A stretch of 64,000 bases of DNA from Paenibacillus sp. FJAT-29882 (GTDB lineage Bacteria > Bacillota > Bacilli > Bacillales > DSM-1321): contig NZ_LMVB01000001.1 in the NCBI RefSeq assembly GCF_001510645.1, positions 2,428,981 to 2,492,980 of the forward strand. Direction: 5' to 3'. Position 1 is the first letter of the stretch; each line of letters opens with the position of its first letter. The notes below the pieces were generated by a model that saw only the letters and a list, made by a program, of their open reading frames with translations, was not told the origin of the DNA and ran no database searches. Made by a program: the position numbers and the translations under genes. Below, one piece after another: positions 28,242-36,775 of the stretch.

Positions 28242-29027
28242 TTAAATCGATTTAATTGAACCGCCATCCACTAAATACGTTTGCCCGGTAAGATAAGAGT
28301 TAGCCTCTGAAAGCAGGAATGTAACTAATTTTGCAAATTCCTCTGGCTCGCCGTAACGTCCCAAAGGAATCGTTGCTTTCATTTTCGCTTCCATTTCTTT
28401 TACACTGACGCCTTGCTTATCCGCATTAATTTGATCGAGATGAGCTACTCTATCCGTTGCAATACGGCCTGGGCCCACTGTATTAATCAAAATGTTATCT
28501 GAAGCTAACTCTGTCGCCAAAGTTTTAGAAAGACCAACAATGGCTGTTCGAAATGTGTTAGATAAGATCAAACCTGGAATAGGCTCCTTAATCGAAGAAG
28601 AAGCGATATTCACAATCTTGCCGCCTTGTTTTTGCAAGAATGGGAGTGTTTCTCGAATGATTCGGATGTAGCTTAGTAAATTCAATTCAAATGAATGTTG
28701 CCAATCATCATCACTCATTTCAATAAACGCTCCCGCTTTCGGACCACCCGCATTGTTTACAAGTAGCTCTATGCCACCGAATTCCTCATTTGTTCGATTG
28801 ACCAGATTCACAATCTCATTATTTTTTGTAATATCCGTGACACAATAGGCTACTCTGCCTCCTTCTATACCTTCAAGCTCTCTTTGCACAGCTTTCAGCT
28901 TGTCTTCATCTCTACCAGAAAGCATAACGTTTGCCCCTTCTTTCACGAGCAATTTCGCAACCGCTTTCCCTAATCCCTGACTTGAAGCAATAATGAGTGC
29001 ATTCTTATTACGTAAACCGAATTCCAT
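28242..29027 (-). CDS. Short-chain dehydrogenase/reductase family protein with altered catalytic residues
   Basis: 261 residues from the ATG with GGAGGGG upstream; a longer frame to 29063 is less likely. A Rossmann fold is evident: ASSQGLGKAVA in place of TGxxxGIG, NNAGG, and the catalytic Ser region NIASSS. Where classical SDRs have Tyr-xxx-Lys, this protein reads L-S-N-T-F-R-T-A, so Tyr is replaced by Ser and Lys by Arg in the natural alignment. The C-terminus TGQTYLVDGG is typical. It may be a divergent SDR subfamily or a non-canonical reductase. Probably in an operon with ykwC. Confidence 0.88.
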   Translation of the reverse strand: MEFGLRNKNALIIASSQGLGKAVAKLLVKEGANVMLSGRDEDKLKAVQRELEGIEGGRVAYCVTDITKNNEIVNLVNRTNEEFGGIELLVNNAGGPKAGAFIEMSDDDWQHSFELNLLSYIRIIRETLPFLQKQGGKIVNIASSSIKEPIPGLILSNTFRTAIVGLSKTLATELASDNILINTVGPGRIATDRVAHLDQINADKQGVSVKEMEAKMKATIPLGRYGEPEEFAKLVTFLLSEANSYLTGQTYLVDGGSIKSI

Positions 29028-29184
29028 ATGTAATTCCCCTCCATCCAGTTTCTTCACTATCATTATAGCTTAGCCGCTTTAAAGTGGAAATCCTTTTGCT
29101 AGTTAATAAAGACAAGCTACAGCAAAGCGGAGCATAAGAATGTTTTTCAAATGTCTCCAAACCACGTAATTATGATCCTTATCC

Positions 29185-29319
29185 AAAAAAAAGAGGCTGC
29201 CCCTTAATGAAAAAGTCAAACCCCACATCTACTATATATCGTTTAAGACGTGAACATCACATAATAAACGGTGTATAAGGTGTGAGGTTAGACCCTTTAT
29301 TTGGGGCATCCTCTTTTTT
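29185..29319 (-). terminator. ptsHI terminator carrying repeat C, copy 3
   Basis: Outer arms AAAAGAGGCTGCCCC / GGGGCATCCTCTTTTTT form the terminator. Its loop of about 100 nt holds GTCAAACCCCACA opposite TGTGAGGTTAGAC. Confidence 0.85.
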
Positions 29320-29321
29320 AT

Positions 29322-31043
29322 TTATGCTTTAGAAATGGCTTCTTCAACAGCAGCTTGTACATCTTCATTTGTTTCAAGATTCAAGACAGATAGTGACAAT
29401 GCTTCCATTTCCTCTTTTGAAAGTTTGCTGATTAACGAACGTGCTCTCAAAATTGAAGTGGCACTCATTGAAAATTCATCGAGACCTAGACCGAGCAATA
29501 CAGGGATTGCTATTTCGTCTCCAGCCATTTCCCCACACATACCAGCCCATTTACCTTCTTTATGAGCGGCATCAATGACCATTTTTACTAAGCGTAAAAT
29601 AGCCGGATTGTATGGTTGATACAAGTATGAAACGCGTTCATTCATTCGATCTGCAGCCATTGTGTATTGGATAAGATCATTTGTTCCGATGCTAAAGAAA
29701 TCAACTTCTTTTGCAAATGTATCAGCCATAACAGCAGTGGAAGGTATTTCTACCATAATTCCGACCTCAATGCCTTCAGCCACAGTAACACCGTTTGCAA
29801 GAAGTTGTTGTTTTTCTTCTTCCAAAATCGCTTTTGCTTGACGGAATTCACCAAGGGTAGCAATCATCGGGAACATAATTTTCAAATCTCCGTATTGGCT
29901 TGCGCGCAGTAATGCACGAAGCTGAGTACGGAAGATTTCCTGTTGATCCAAGCATAAGCGAATCGCTCGATATCCAAGGAATGGGTTCATTTCTTTTGGC
30001 AAATTAAGATACGGTAGCTCTTTGTCTCCACCAATATCAAGAGTACGAACGACAACAGGTTTTCCTTTTAGACCTTCTAATACAGCTTTATACGCCTCAA
30101 ACTGCTCTTCTTCTGTTGGCAGCTGTTCTCGGCCCATGTAAAGAAATTCGGTACGATATAGACCGACACCTTCTCCACCATTATTAATCACGCCTTCAAG
30201 GTCTTTAGGTGTACCGATATTGGCAACCAGTTCAACATGGTGACCGTCTTTGGAAATCGTTTGCTCATTAACAAGCTTTGCCCATTCCGCTTTTTGAGCT
30301 TCATAAGCTTGTGCTTCTTTCTCATACTGTTCAATAATTTCAGGGGTAGGATTAATATGTACTTGTCCATTTAATCCATCTACAATCACGATATCACCAT
30401 TCTGAATCGTTTTCGTAGCTTCCTTCGTACCAACAACAGCAGGAATTTCCATAGAACGGGCCATAATTGCAGAATGTGATGTTCGACCGCCGATATTTGT
30501 CGTAAAGCCTTTTACAAATTGGCGATTTAATTGCGCTGTGTCTGAAGGCGTTAAATCTTCAGAAATCACAATCACTTCTTCTGCAATCATGCTCGGATTC
30601 GGAATTTGAACACCCAAAAGATGTGCAAGAAGTCTTTTCGTAACGTCACGAATATCTGCTGCACGTTCTCTCATGTATTCATTATCCATTTGCTCAAACA
30701 TCATGATAAACATATCTGCTGTTTCTTTTAAAGCAATTTCAGCATTGACATTTTCGGATTTAATTTTGTCTTCAATCGGACCTAATAGTTCTGGGTCAGA
30801 TATTACTAGCAAATGAGCATCAAAAATGGCTGCTTTATCTTCGCCTAAATCTTTAGCTGCTTTTTCCCGTATATGTTGTAATTCTGATTTCGACATATCA
30901 ACCGCTGCCCTAAAACGAGCTGTTTCTTCGGCAATATTTTCAATCGATTTCTTTTCAACCTTTAATTCAGGTTCAATTAACCGATATGCCTTCGCGATCG
31001 CTATCCCGTTTGAAGCGGCAATGCCGGATAATAAAGTTGACAT
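29322..31043 (-). CDS. ptsI: PTS enzyme I (phosphoenolpyruvate-protein phosphotransferase)
   Basis: 573 residues, standard length. It transfers phosphate from PEP to HPr to start PTS sugar uptake. The active-site His is in [21 protein letters not shown] near residue 190. The PEP-binding barrel shows [56 protein letters not shown] and the C-terminal Cys region AGMCGEMAG. The ATG overlaps the ptsH stop (TAATG), implying translational coupling. Confidence 0.97.
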   Translation of the reverse strand: MSTLLSGIAASNGIAIAKAYRLIEPELKVEKKSIENIAEETARFRAAVDMSKSELQHIREKAAKDLGEDKAAIFDAHLLVISDPELLGPIEDKIKSENVNAEIALKETADMFIMMFEQMDNEYMRERAADIRDVTKRLLAHLLGVQIPNPSMIAEEVIVISEDLTPSDTAQLNRQFVKGFTTNIGGRTSHSAIMARSMEIPAVVGTKEATKTIQNGDIVIVDGLNGQVHINPTPEIIEQYEKEAQAYEAQKAEWAKLVNEQTISKDGHHVELVANIGTPKDLEGVINNGGEGVGLYRTEFLYMGREQLPTEEEQFEAYKAVLEGLKGKPVVVRTLDIGGDKELPYLNLPKEMNPFLGYRAIRLCLDQQEIFRTQLRALLRASQYGDLKIMFPMIATLGEFRQAKAILEEEKQQLLANGVTVAEGIEVGIMVEIPSTAVMADTFAKEVDFFSIGTNDLIQYTMAADRMNERVSYLYQPYNPAILRLVKMVIDAAHKEGKWAGMCGEMAGDEIAIPVLLGLGLDEFSMSATSILRARSLISKLSKEEMEALSLSVLNLETNEDVQAAVEEAISKA

Positions 31044-31309
31044 TATTCAGCTAATCCTTCTTTTTTCAATGTTTCTTCTAATGTGTTAAGTGCATCTTTC
31101 TCGTCGCTTCCTTCAGCTGTAATCGTGATTTCAGCATCTTTGCCTACTCCAAGTGACATAACACCCATGATTGATTTAAGATTTACTTTTTTTCCATTAT
31201 ATTCAAGATTAATCTCAGAATCGAATTTACCTGATGCTTGAACTAACAATGTTGCAGGGCGTGCATGAATTCCAGTATCCGCTATTACTTTAAATGTTTT
31301 TTGTTGCAT
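31043..31309 (-). CDS. ptsH: PTS phosphocarrier protein HPr
   Basis: 88 residues from the ATG with GGGAG upstream. The phosphorylated histidine is H15 in TGIHARPA, and the HPr-kinase site is S46 in [14 protein letters not shown]. HPr-Ser46-P with CcpA drives catabolite repression in Firmicutes. No ptsG precedes it, unlike B. subtilis ptsGHI, so here the general PTS proteins are encoded alone. Confidence 0.97.
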   Translation of the reverse strand: MQQKTFKVIADTGIHARPATLLVQASGKFDSEINLEYNGKKVNLKSIMGVMSLGVGKDAEITITAEGSDEKDALNTLEETLKKEGLAE

Positions 31310-31510
31310 TAAAATCAATCTCCCTTTTCAAATAATAATAATATAAATAATCTTAACATATCTTAACATAAAACTACATTAATGGCGCAATAACTATTGT
31401 CATTTTGCCCAATGTTGGTCATTTCATGTTAAAAAGCAAAGAAGTATGCAAATGGAAATGAAGTATTTCCATGTATATCATGTAAAATATCTCATGTACT
31501 ACTCATATTT

Positions 31511-31539
31511 AGAATAGCACTCCTTATGATATCAAACAA
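31511..31539 (-). promoter_or_regulatory. Predicted promoter of ptsHI
   Basis: Minus strand: TTGTTT (31539-31534), 17-bp spacer, TATTCT (31516-31511). A cre-like TGAAATCGTTGTTT (31547-31534) overlaps the -35, matching the consensus except at its last two bases. Confidence 0.5.
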
Positions 31540-31763
31540 CGATTTCACCTTGCTTTTTCAAGGAAAATCCTACAAGAAATCCTTTATAAAAGCAACTATT
31601 ATTCAGTGCTAATTTATTCTTTATGTAAATACCCGATTATTTTGAAGAGCAAGAAACCCATCACCACGTTCAATGACACCGCTTACATAGGAAACAATCA
31701 ATCTATATAAAAATTGTACCTTTTTAAGCAAAAGCGGTCAAAAACAACCAAAAGCATTCATGG
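31540..31763. other. Intergenic stretch upstream of ptsH
   Basis: No gene. It contains GC-poor sequence with short A-runs; a second promoter for ptsHI could lie here. A decayed gene fragment was not recognisable. Confidence 0.3.
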
Positions 31764-31845
31764 TTAAAGTGAAACTTCAATCTACCCTTCTTTGATTCAT
31801 CAAAGCCTTGAGGTTGGAGGTTTACTGCCCGTTAATGTGGGATAA
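31764..31845 (+). repeat. Dispersed repeat A, copy 6 (with hairpin insert)
   Basis: TTAAAGTGAAACTTCAATCTAC, then TTTGATTCATCAAAG as a hairpin, CCTTGAGG, and TTACTGCCCGTTAATGTGGGATAA at the right. Confidence 0.8.
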
Positions 31846-32052
31846 TTGCGATACTCACCATTGTTCAATTCTATTTAATTGTGTTTTTTACTTTTCTCAC
31901 TGTAATATACATATTTGCATGGTTTATTTTTCATAGCGGCCGGAACTATTCTTATTTTGGAAACTTTTCTTTTGACTTGCATCCCAAAGATTCAACTGCT
32001 TATTTTTTCCTTTTTAAACACGTACTTTCACAACATTATTACGGAGGTTAAC

Positions 32053-32802
32053 ATGAAATTTCACTTAACTATTTTTGCTTTTATATGCTGTATGACACTT
32101 ATAGGTTGTTCAAATAGCCAGAATACAAACGAAAGCAATCAATTCCTTCAGGCTGATTTGGCCGTAGAAGATCCTTCTACTATTCAAGCTTCCATTGTTC
32201 GTGTCGTGGACGGCGATACGATAAAAATCAAACTGGACAACAATAAAGAAGAAACAATAAGGCTTTTACTCGTTGATACGCCAGAAAGCGTACATCCGAC
32301 AAAACCAGTCCAACCGTTTGCAATTGAAGCGAGCAACTTTGTAAAAAAACTATTACCGGTTGGAAAAGACGTTGAAGTAGAGCTTGGGACAAATGAACGG
32401 GATAAATATGGCAGACTGCTTGCTTATCTATATACAGACGGAAAAATGGTGAATCAGCTTTTACTTGAGAAAGGATATGCCAGGGTGGCTTACGTATTTG
32501 CACCGAATACGAAATACATCGATGAATTCCGTGATATCCAAGAAAAAGCGCAACTAAATGAAATTGGCATTTGGTCCATCGAAAATTATGCAACAAGTAC
32601 AGGTTTTGCCGAAAAAGGACTAAAAGAAAACGAAAGTCCTATTGCTTGTACAAACCCTGAGATTAAAGGAAATATTAACTCAAAAGGTGAAAAAATATAT
32701 CATGTAATAGGAGGACAGCATTATGAGCAGACGAAACCTGAACAGTTATTTTGTACGGAAAAGGATGCACGTATGGCTGGCTTTCGAAAAGCAAAAAGTT
32801 AA
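32053..32802 (+). CDS. Lipoprotein thermonuclease (SNase domain) with C-terminal sunset-type domain
   Basis: 249 residues from the ATG with GGAGG upstream; the frame extends 46 codons further upstream without a site. Signal peptide with lipobox L-I-G-C at residues 16-19. The staphylococcal nuclease domain (about 45-180) has VVDGDTI, the catalytic Arg in RLLLVDTPES and the later ERDKYGRLLAYLY. The C-terminal 50 residues (GNINSKGEKIYHV through FCTEKDARMAGFRKA) form the short domain found in secreted YhcR/YncB-like nucleases. Likely an anchored extracellular nuclease acting on DNA/RNA. Confidence 0.9.
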   Translation: MKFHLTIFAFICCMTLIGCSNSQNTNESNQFLQADLAVEDPSTIQASIVRVVDGDTIKIKLDNNKEETIRLLLVDTPESVHPTKPVQPFAIEASNFVKKLLPVGKDVEVELGTNERDKYGRLLAYLYTDGKMVNQLLLEKGYARVAYVFAPNTKYIDEFRDIQEKAQLNEIGIWSIENYATSTGFAEKGLKENESPIACTNPEIKGNINSKGEKIYHVIGGQHYEQTKPEQLFCTEKDARMAGFRKAKS

Positions 32803-32886
32803 CGACATACTTATACTTGAAATACAGTCCCGAAGAATCATTTCGAATTTCCTTTGAACCAAGATGACCAGAACTTTTATAGTGTA

Positions 32887-33041
32887 TGTTCAAAAAGGAG
32901 GATAAAAAGAGCCGAGAAGTTCGAGGAGCGCATCTCGAGAACCGTTCACGTATGCAGTAACGTTGAGGACCGGACTTGCACAGAAGATCATTAATGAGCT
33001 TGGATGCAATTCGCAAGCTTTTTTACCGGACTTTTTGAACA
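32887..33041 (+). repeat. Dispersed repeat B, copy 2
   Basis: 155 bp with imperfect terminal inverted repeats, TGTTCAAAAAGGAGGATAAA at the left and TTTACCGGACTTTTTGAACA at the right. Inside is a hairpin from TCGAGGAGCGCATCTCGA. It begins 85 bp after the nuclease stop. Confidence 0.85.
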
Positions 33042-33151
33042 TCCTCTTCTCTTATAGTACAAAATACTAGAGAGCTTGGACCAAAACCAGCGCAAAGGAA
33101 ATTCATTTTATTAAAAAACATCCATGAGCACCTGAACTAAAGCCCAACGAT

Positions 33152-33240
33152 GAAAAAGGTTCAGGTTCTAAAAATTGCATCACCTAGTAAAGGTGGCGGT
33201 GCGGAGCTGATTTTGCGAAGCCCCACCCCTTGTCCACTGA
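33152..33240 (+). repeat. Dispersed repeat D, copy 2
   Basis: Aligns over about 89 bp with D1: TTCAGGTTCTAAAAA, AAAGGTGGCGGTGCG, AGCTGATTTTGCGAAGCC. Confidence 0.75.
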
Positions 33241-33288
33241 AAAATGCCTGTCTTTGTATACGCAAGAAAAACGCATAGTCAGACAGGC
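33237..33288 (-). terminator. Terminator of the 64-residue gene
   Basis: GCCTGTCT (33246-33253) pairs with AGACAGGC (33281-33288), with an inner TATACGC/GCATA stem. On the minus strand it is followed by ATTTTTC. Confidence 0.75.
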
Positions 33289-33300
33289 TTATATAATAAA

Positions 33301-33495
33301 TTAACTTCTTTGCTCGTCCATGTATTGATAAGTGACTTCCCCACCGTGTTTTGCTATTCCACGAAAATGTTTGAAATCTTCTCTCTTGACAAGAACAAGT
33401 TGGAAAGCTAAAAAGCGATCCTTCGTAATGGTAAATTCATCAATCTCTCGGTTTGCAAGCTGATTCAACAGCGTCTCTACTTCTTCTTTATCCAA
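33301..33495 (-). CDS. Conserved hypothetical protein, 64 residues
   Basis: An acidic N-terminal helix (MDKEEVETLLNQLANREIDEF) is followed by strands ITKDRFLAFQLVLV and KHFRGIAKHGGEVTYQY. It has a clean terminator and GTGGAGGA upstream of the ATG, so it is likely real. No family assigned and no visible catalytic motif. Confidence 0.7.
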   Translation of the reverse strand: MDKEEVETLLNQLANREIDEFTITKDRFLAFQLVLVKREDFKHFRGIAKHGGEVTYQYMDEQRS

Positions 33496-33973
33496 TCCAA
33501 TTCCTCCACACGTCTCATAATTAATTCCAAAATCCAGTACTATAATACGCTATCACTGCGCATCATGCAATTTTTCAATTATGCTACAAAGAAACGAAAC
33601 TCTTTTTGTGACCATCTGAATATCTTCGTCTATTTTTTAAGAGAAAATCTTAATCTTGAAAAAATTGATCAAAATATCAATATTTGTAAACAAATTCTTT
33701 ACGGATGGGAAAATATAGTGCAAAATGTATAGTAAACTATTCAGTGGTTTATTTTTTTAGTATACTCGTAATCATAAAGAAATCTATGAGAAGTTTTGTA
33801 AATTTATTGAAAAATATATTGAAAGCGCTCTATGGATTTTTTTACCTGCCAACAGGATTATCTTTAAATAACTGTATAATCCCTCTATTAGTTCTAGTTT
33901 AAGAAACAACATCGCGTTAAACGCTATAATCTAGTTTGAAGAACGACTTTATGGAGCAGGAAAATAACTCTAA
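33496..33973. other. AT-rich intergenic stretch
   Basis: A 65-codon frame at 33705 lacks a good ribosome binding site and is not credited. No repeat family member or RNA structure is evident until D3. Confidence 0.35.
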
Positions 33974-34090
33974 TAAGGTGGCGGAGCGGAGCGGCAATTT
34001 TATAGATTTGCATTCGAAATCTAGTTTAACTTACAGTTTAATTGGTAACTGTGCTAAGTTAACAAAGCTTCGCTCCCTTTTCCTTCATAC
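33974..34090 (+). repeat. Dispersed repeat D, copy 3 (divergent)
   Basis: Starts AAGGTGGCGGAGCGGAGCGG and ends AAGCTTCGCTCCCTTTTCC, complementary ends (GGAGCGGAGC against GCTTCGCTCC). An 80-bp middle is unlike D1/D2. Confidence 0.55.
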
Positions 34091-34129
34091 AAAAAGACAA
34101 TTATGAGATGAAAAGGATGGTTGATAGCT

Positions 34130-34306
34130 ATGAAAAAGGCAGAAATAGGTAATATCATTGAATTCCGAGATGGTTTGCAAGGGATCGTAGAAAAAGTTAA
34201 TGAAAATTCAGTCATTGTAGATGTTACTTATATGGCTAATTATAGAGATTTTGATTTGGAACAGAAAACGGTAGTCAATCATAAAAACTATAAAATCATT
34301 AAATAG
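34130..34306 (+). CDS. ykvS: YkvS-like DUF2187 protein
   Basis: 58 residues from the ATG with AAGGATGG upstream. The KOW-like pattern IGNIIEFRDGLQGIVEKVNENSVIVDV followed by the KTVVNHKNYKII ending is typical of DUF2187, small beta-barrel proteins of unknown function in Bacilli. Monocistronic. Confidence 0.8.
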   Translation: MKKAEIGNIIEFRDGLQGIVEKVNENSVIVDVTYMANYRDFDLEQKTVVNHKNYKIIK

Positions 34307-34423
34307 ATGTTTATTACGCACAACATATATTCAAGTTTGGAAAGTGTTCAATAATTATGTACCCCCGTTTAACAGGCTGTAATACCCCATCTCACTTTTT
34401 TTGAGAGAATCAAGAAAAATTAG

Positions 34424-34525
34424 GTGGGGGATAAACTGCCTGTAAATCCCCTATCAGTTCAAAACCTCGATTTATCCCACATTAACGGAAAGTCAAGACC
34501 CACTGATTGAAGTTTCACTTTATTA
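34424..34525 (-). repeat. Dispersed repeat A, copy 7
   Basis: Minus strand: AATAAAGTGAAACTTCAATC, AGTGGG, and TTAATGTGGGATAAAT at 34470-34524. A further partial TAAACTGCC / GGGGGATAAA piece lies at 34424-34450. Confidence 0.8.
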
Positions 34526-34664
34526 GATTCCACAAAATTTGTAATCTTTTTTTAATCGATTCGTCTAACATTGTAAAAGCATTTCTATACAATTCATGGT
34601 ATATTGAAATTGCTTTTTAATATTTAAAGAGCGTGAAACTCGCACCAGAAAGGGGATTATACCA

Positions 34665-35426
34665 ATGAACAAATGGAAATTAGTACTAGCTGGGCTTACA
34701 GTTTCTGCATTTGTACTAAGTGGTTGTGGTACTGGCAATAATGACGATAATGCCAATGAACCACAACTAGAAAAACCAGACGTCAGTACGGAAACTACTG
34801 GAGATACTGGAAATACTACTGATACTAATGAGAACAGCAGTGAGGAAAACAAAGATAGCACGGTAAACAGTGACTCTACTAATAATGCCGATGCATCTAC
34901 AGACAAGCCATCTACGGAAGATGATGCACCTGCTACTTCGACAACCGAGGATAACGAAAAAACAGTTCGAATTCTTGAACAACCATTGAAATTCAAAGTC
35001 AATGGTGAGGAAAAAGAAGAAACGGCTTTCCTAAAAAATAGCGATGATCAACTATACAGTTTGTATGTACTGCCTGAATTTGAACTAACTGCAGAAGAAC
35101 CTCATAAGGACGTTCTGTTTTTAACTGGACAAGATGAAATTTTCATGCGGATTGAACACTTCCCTACTGAAGTGAATTGGGATGACATCGAAGCAAATGT
35201 CAAAACACAATTAAATGCCATTTCAGAAACGGTCACTTCAATTGATGCTTCTCAATATTCTCTTGATCATGCCGTCGTTTATGAAGCAGTAAATGGAGAT
35301 GACATCGTCACTTCTGTTCTTTTCCAAGACGAAAAGAATCAATCTAGAATCACAATTTTTACGAAGAAAGACCATGATTACAGAGATGCCTTCATTCAAA
35401 TGGGTAAAACAATCATGAAAAACTAA
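34665..35426 (+). CDS. Lipoprotein with low-complexity linker
   Basis: 253 residues. Signal peptide with lipobox L-S-G-C at residues 18-21. Residues about 25-100 are a Thr/Asn/Asp/Ser/Glu-rich disordered linker, and the C-terminal 150 residues form a compact alpha/beta domain (FKVNGEEKEETAF ... LYVLPEFELTAEEP ... AFIQMGKTIMK). Family unknown; the architecture suggests a surface-displayed domain on a flexible tether. AAAGGGG precedes the ATG. Confidence 0.8.
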   Translation: MNKWKLVLAGLTVSAFVLSGCGTGNNDDNANEPQLEKPDVSTETTGDTGNTTDTNENSSEENKDSTVNSDSTNNADASTDKPSTEDDAPATSTTEDNEKTVRILEQPLKFKVNGEEKEETAFLKNSDDQLYSLYVLPEFELTAEEPHKDVLFLTGQDEIFMRIEHFPTEVNWDDIEANVKTQLNAISETVTSIDASQYSLDHAVVYEAVNGDDIVTSVLFQDEKNQSRITIFTKKDHDYRDAFIQMGKTIMKN

Positions 35427-35468
35427 AAAAAAGCCATGAAACAGGTATACCTGTTTCATGGCTTTTTT
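35427..35468. terminator. Perfect 42-bp palindromic bidirectional terminator
   Basis: AAAAAAGCCATGAAACAGGT and its exact complement meet at TA with no unpaired loop in the DNA. It ends the lipoprotein gene (plus) and the ykvI gene (minus), whose TGA stop lies inside the stem. Confidence 0.92.
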
Positions 35469-36502
35469 CTTAGGGGATCTCTAAACCATATCAGTACTAA
35501 AAAAATTAAGGTAATGTAACCAAATAGCGGGTACAAATATCCTAATAATTGGCCATATTCAAACTTCCCTATCAGAGCAGACAGGAGACATATTATGACG
35601 ATTACTAGAAAACCAGGTATTTTTATATAAGTTTGAATTTGTTTTTGCAGCCCAAAGATATTACCAATAACTGAGGTGAAGATTTCACCATAGATGACTA
35701 ATATAAATAGCCAATGCAGATGTGCTGCTGCATTTTTCATTAATTCTGCTGATGGAATCGAATAGTTCATTAAATCAGGCAACATAACAAGCGAAAAATG
35801 CCCAGTCAGCAAAATAACGGTCAAAAAGAAACCACCAAGCATAGCTCCCCGCTTCAATACCTTTTCCTCACGAATTTCATAAGCTACTGGGACTAGCACA
35901 GCAAGAGAAAGGGACAGATTAAAGGCCGTATAAGCAAATGGAGACATAACGATATCTAGGGTTTTCCCTCCTTCAGGAATCACTGTAACAGCGGATACAA
36001 ACCCACCACCCTTAATTGTAAGAATACATAACATCACACTAAAAAAAATCATCATTGGAACAACAAAGGAATTGACTGCAAACAACCCCTTCATCCCTCT
36101 CATCAGTACGATCGATGCAAACAATATCGTCACTGCAACTCCAACATTCTTTGAAAAACCAAGTTGTTCTTCAAAAACTGCTCCTGCACCAGAAATCATT
36201 ACAGCTGTAACCCCAATTAACATGATCATAAATAGTAAATTGACGAACACAGCAATTTTTTTCCCAAATAAAAGCTGATTGAATTCTTCGTAAGTCGAAA
36301 CAGCCGCTCGAGAAGATAACAACATGATTTTCGTACCAGTAAAAATAAAAATATATCCGGCTATTAAAACTCCAAAAAAACCATACATACCATACTGAGT
36401 GAAGAATTCAGCGATTTCTCTTCCTGTGGCAAACCCCGCTCCAACAACTGTTCCCACATAAACCGCTGCGATCTGGAATGCACCTGTCCATCTTGAAACC
36501 AT
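35456..36502 (-). CDS. ykvI: YkvI-family membrane transporter-like protein
   Basis: 348 residues with about ten hydrophobic segments. The first begins AAVYVGTVVGAGFATGREIAEFF, the unwound-helix glycine motif of LeuT/APC-fold carriers. The family is conserved in Bacilli without an established substrate. GGCGAGCGG precedes the ATG. Confidence 0.85.
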   Translation of the reverse strand: MVSRWTGAFQIAAVYVGTVVGAGFATGREIAEFFTQYGMYGFFGVLIAGYIFIFTGTKIMLLSSRAAVSTYEEFNQLLFGKKIAVFVNLLFMIMLIGVTAVMISGAGAVFEEQLGFSKNVGVAVTILFASIVLMRGMKGLFAVNSFVVPMMIFFSVMLCILTIKGGGFVSAVTVIPEGGKTLDIVMSPFAYTAFNLSLSLAVLVPVAYEIREEKVLKRGAMLGGFFLTVILLTGHFSLVMLPDLMNYSIPSAELMKNAAAHLHWLFILVIYGEIFTSVIGNIFGLQKQIQTYIKIPGFLVIVIICLLSALIGKFEYGQLLGYLYPLFGYITLIFLVLIWFRDPLRKKP

Positions 36503-36623
36503 CCGCTCGCCTCCCCATTACAATATATATGTGAGGTTAAGGGATTTAAGACAAGCAATGGATCAAGTAATTTCCTAGTGTACAACCAACAGCTGTTATT
36601 TTTTGTAATTCACTGAACAAAAA

Positions 36624-36729
36624 TGAGAATATCCCATATCACAAAGCTCAGACCCCACATCAGCTATAACGAAGATACACAATAAACGGGATATAGAGTG
36701 TGGGGTCAGACCTTTTTGGCACATCCTCA
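36624..36729. repeat. Dispersed repeat C, copy 4
   Basis: CTCAGACCCCACA (left) pairs with TGTGGGGTCAGA (right). The outer GAGAATATCCC / GGCACATCCTC arms are degenerate. It lies 46 bp after the end of the peptidase gene and is probably its terminator. Confidence 0.75.
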
Positions 36730-36775
36730 CTTATCAAAAAACAATAATTAAATTCCTTACATTATTTATTGTTTT

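Noticed and set aside
32675..33016. 113-codon minus-strand frame
   Set aside because: Translation of repeat B2 and of the antisense strand of the nuclease gene.
33705..33902. 65-codon plus-strand frame
   Set aside because: AT-rich chance frame without a convincing Shine-Dalgarno sequence.
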